From Chloroflexota bacterium (lineage in GTDB: Bacteria > Chloroflexota > Dehalococcoidia > Lucifugimonadales > UBA1127), in NCBI GenBank assembly GCA_028873745.1, contig JAPPNT010000034.1, forward strand, positions 1 to 5,057: a stretch of 5,057 bases of DNA, read 5' to 3'. Both the position numbers and the translations under genes were made by a program. Under the pieces are notes generated by a model. The model did no database searches. It was not told where the DNA came from and worked only from the letters and a program-made list of their open reading frames with translations. This document shows, one piece after another, positions 5,055 through 5,057 of the stretch. Every line of letters begins with the position of its first letter. Position 1 is the first letter of the stretch.

Positions 5055-5057
5055 GGG

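Noticed and set aside
1..5057. CRISPR array, tRNA, rRNA or transposase
   Set aside because: No regularly spaced repeats, cloverleaf-like sequence or transposase motifs were seen on either strand.

Overview
This is a GC-rich bacterial chromosomal or metagenomic fragment that carries housekeeping-type genes around a lower-GC insert with a restriction-modification-like gene. The flanking genes have strongly G/C-biased third positions (for example 48 of 60 bases G or C at 601-660), while parts of the insert fall below half (28 of 60 at 2281-2340). The composition, the aroQ-peptidase gene pair and short dispersed palindromes of the CCCTTCGA...TCAGGGCGAACGG type resemble Chloroflexota (Dehalococcoidia/SAR202-like) genomes. 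That assignment is from memory and is not proven by the sequence.

Layout. (1) Bases 1-96 are low-complexity, G-run-rich sequence that looks like a poor contig end. It is followed by the middle and C-terminal domains of a thiamine-diphosphate enzyme of the acetolactate synthase/benzoylformate decarboxylase superfamily (to 1231); the N-terminal PYR domain is missing. (2) From about 1255 the composition drops sharply. A 132-residue coiled-coil protein of unknown function lies on the minus strand (1265-1663), divergent from a beta-class DNA methyltransferase (1803-2729). Both have plausible promoters in the 139-bp gap. (3) The methyltransferase frame ends at a TAG (2727-2729), but the same frame stays open to 3302 and encodes a PD-(D/E)xK (Mrr-like) nuclease module. 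In relatives I remember, the two parts form one protein of about 500 residues, so this is a methyltransferase-nuclease fusion interrupted by a single amber codon. (4) Bases 3303-3472 have no gene but hold two palindromic elements, a possible promoter and a leader hairpin. (5) A translationally coupled pair follows: aroQ (type II 3-dehydroquinate dehydratase, TTG start at 3473) and an M24B Xaa-Pro peptidase (3913-5004). A second copy of the dispersed repeat follows at the window end.

How the parts work together. The methyltransferase and nuclease modules would modify and cut DNA at a sequence set by one target-recognition region, giving a compact restriction-modification system. The amber codon would leave methylation alone unless it is suppressed or read through. 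The divergent coiled-coil protein may belong to the module but has no recognised function. The aroQ-peptidase pair is a common conserved order, and elongation factor P would be the expected next gene beyond the window.
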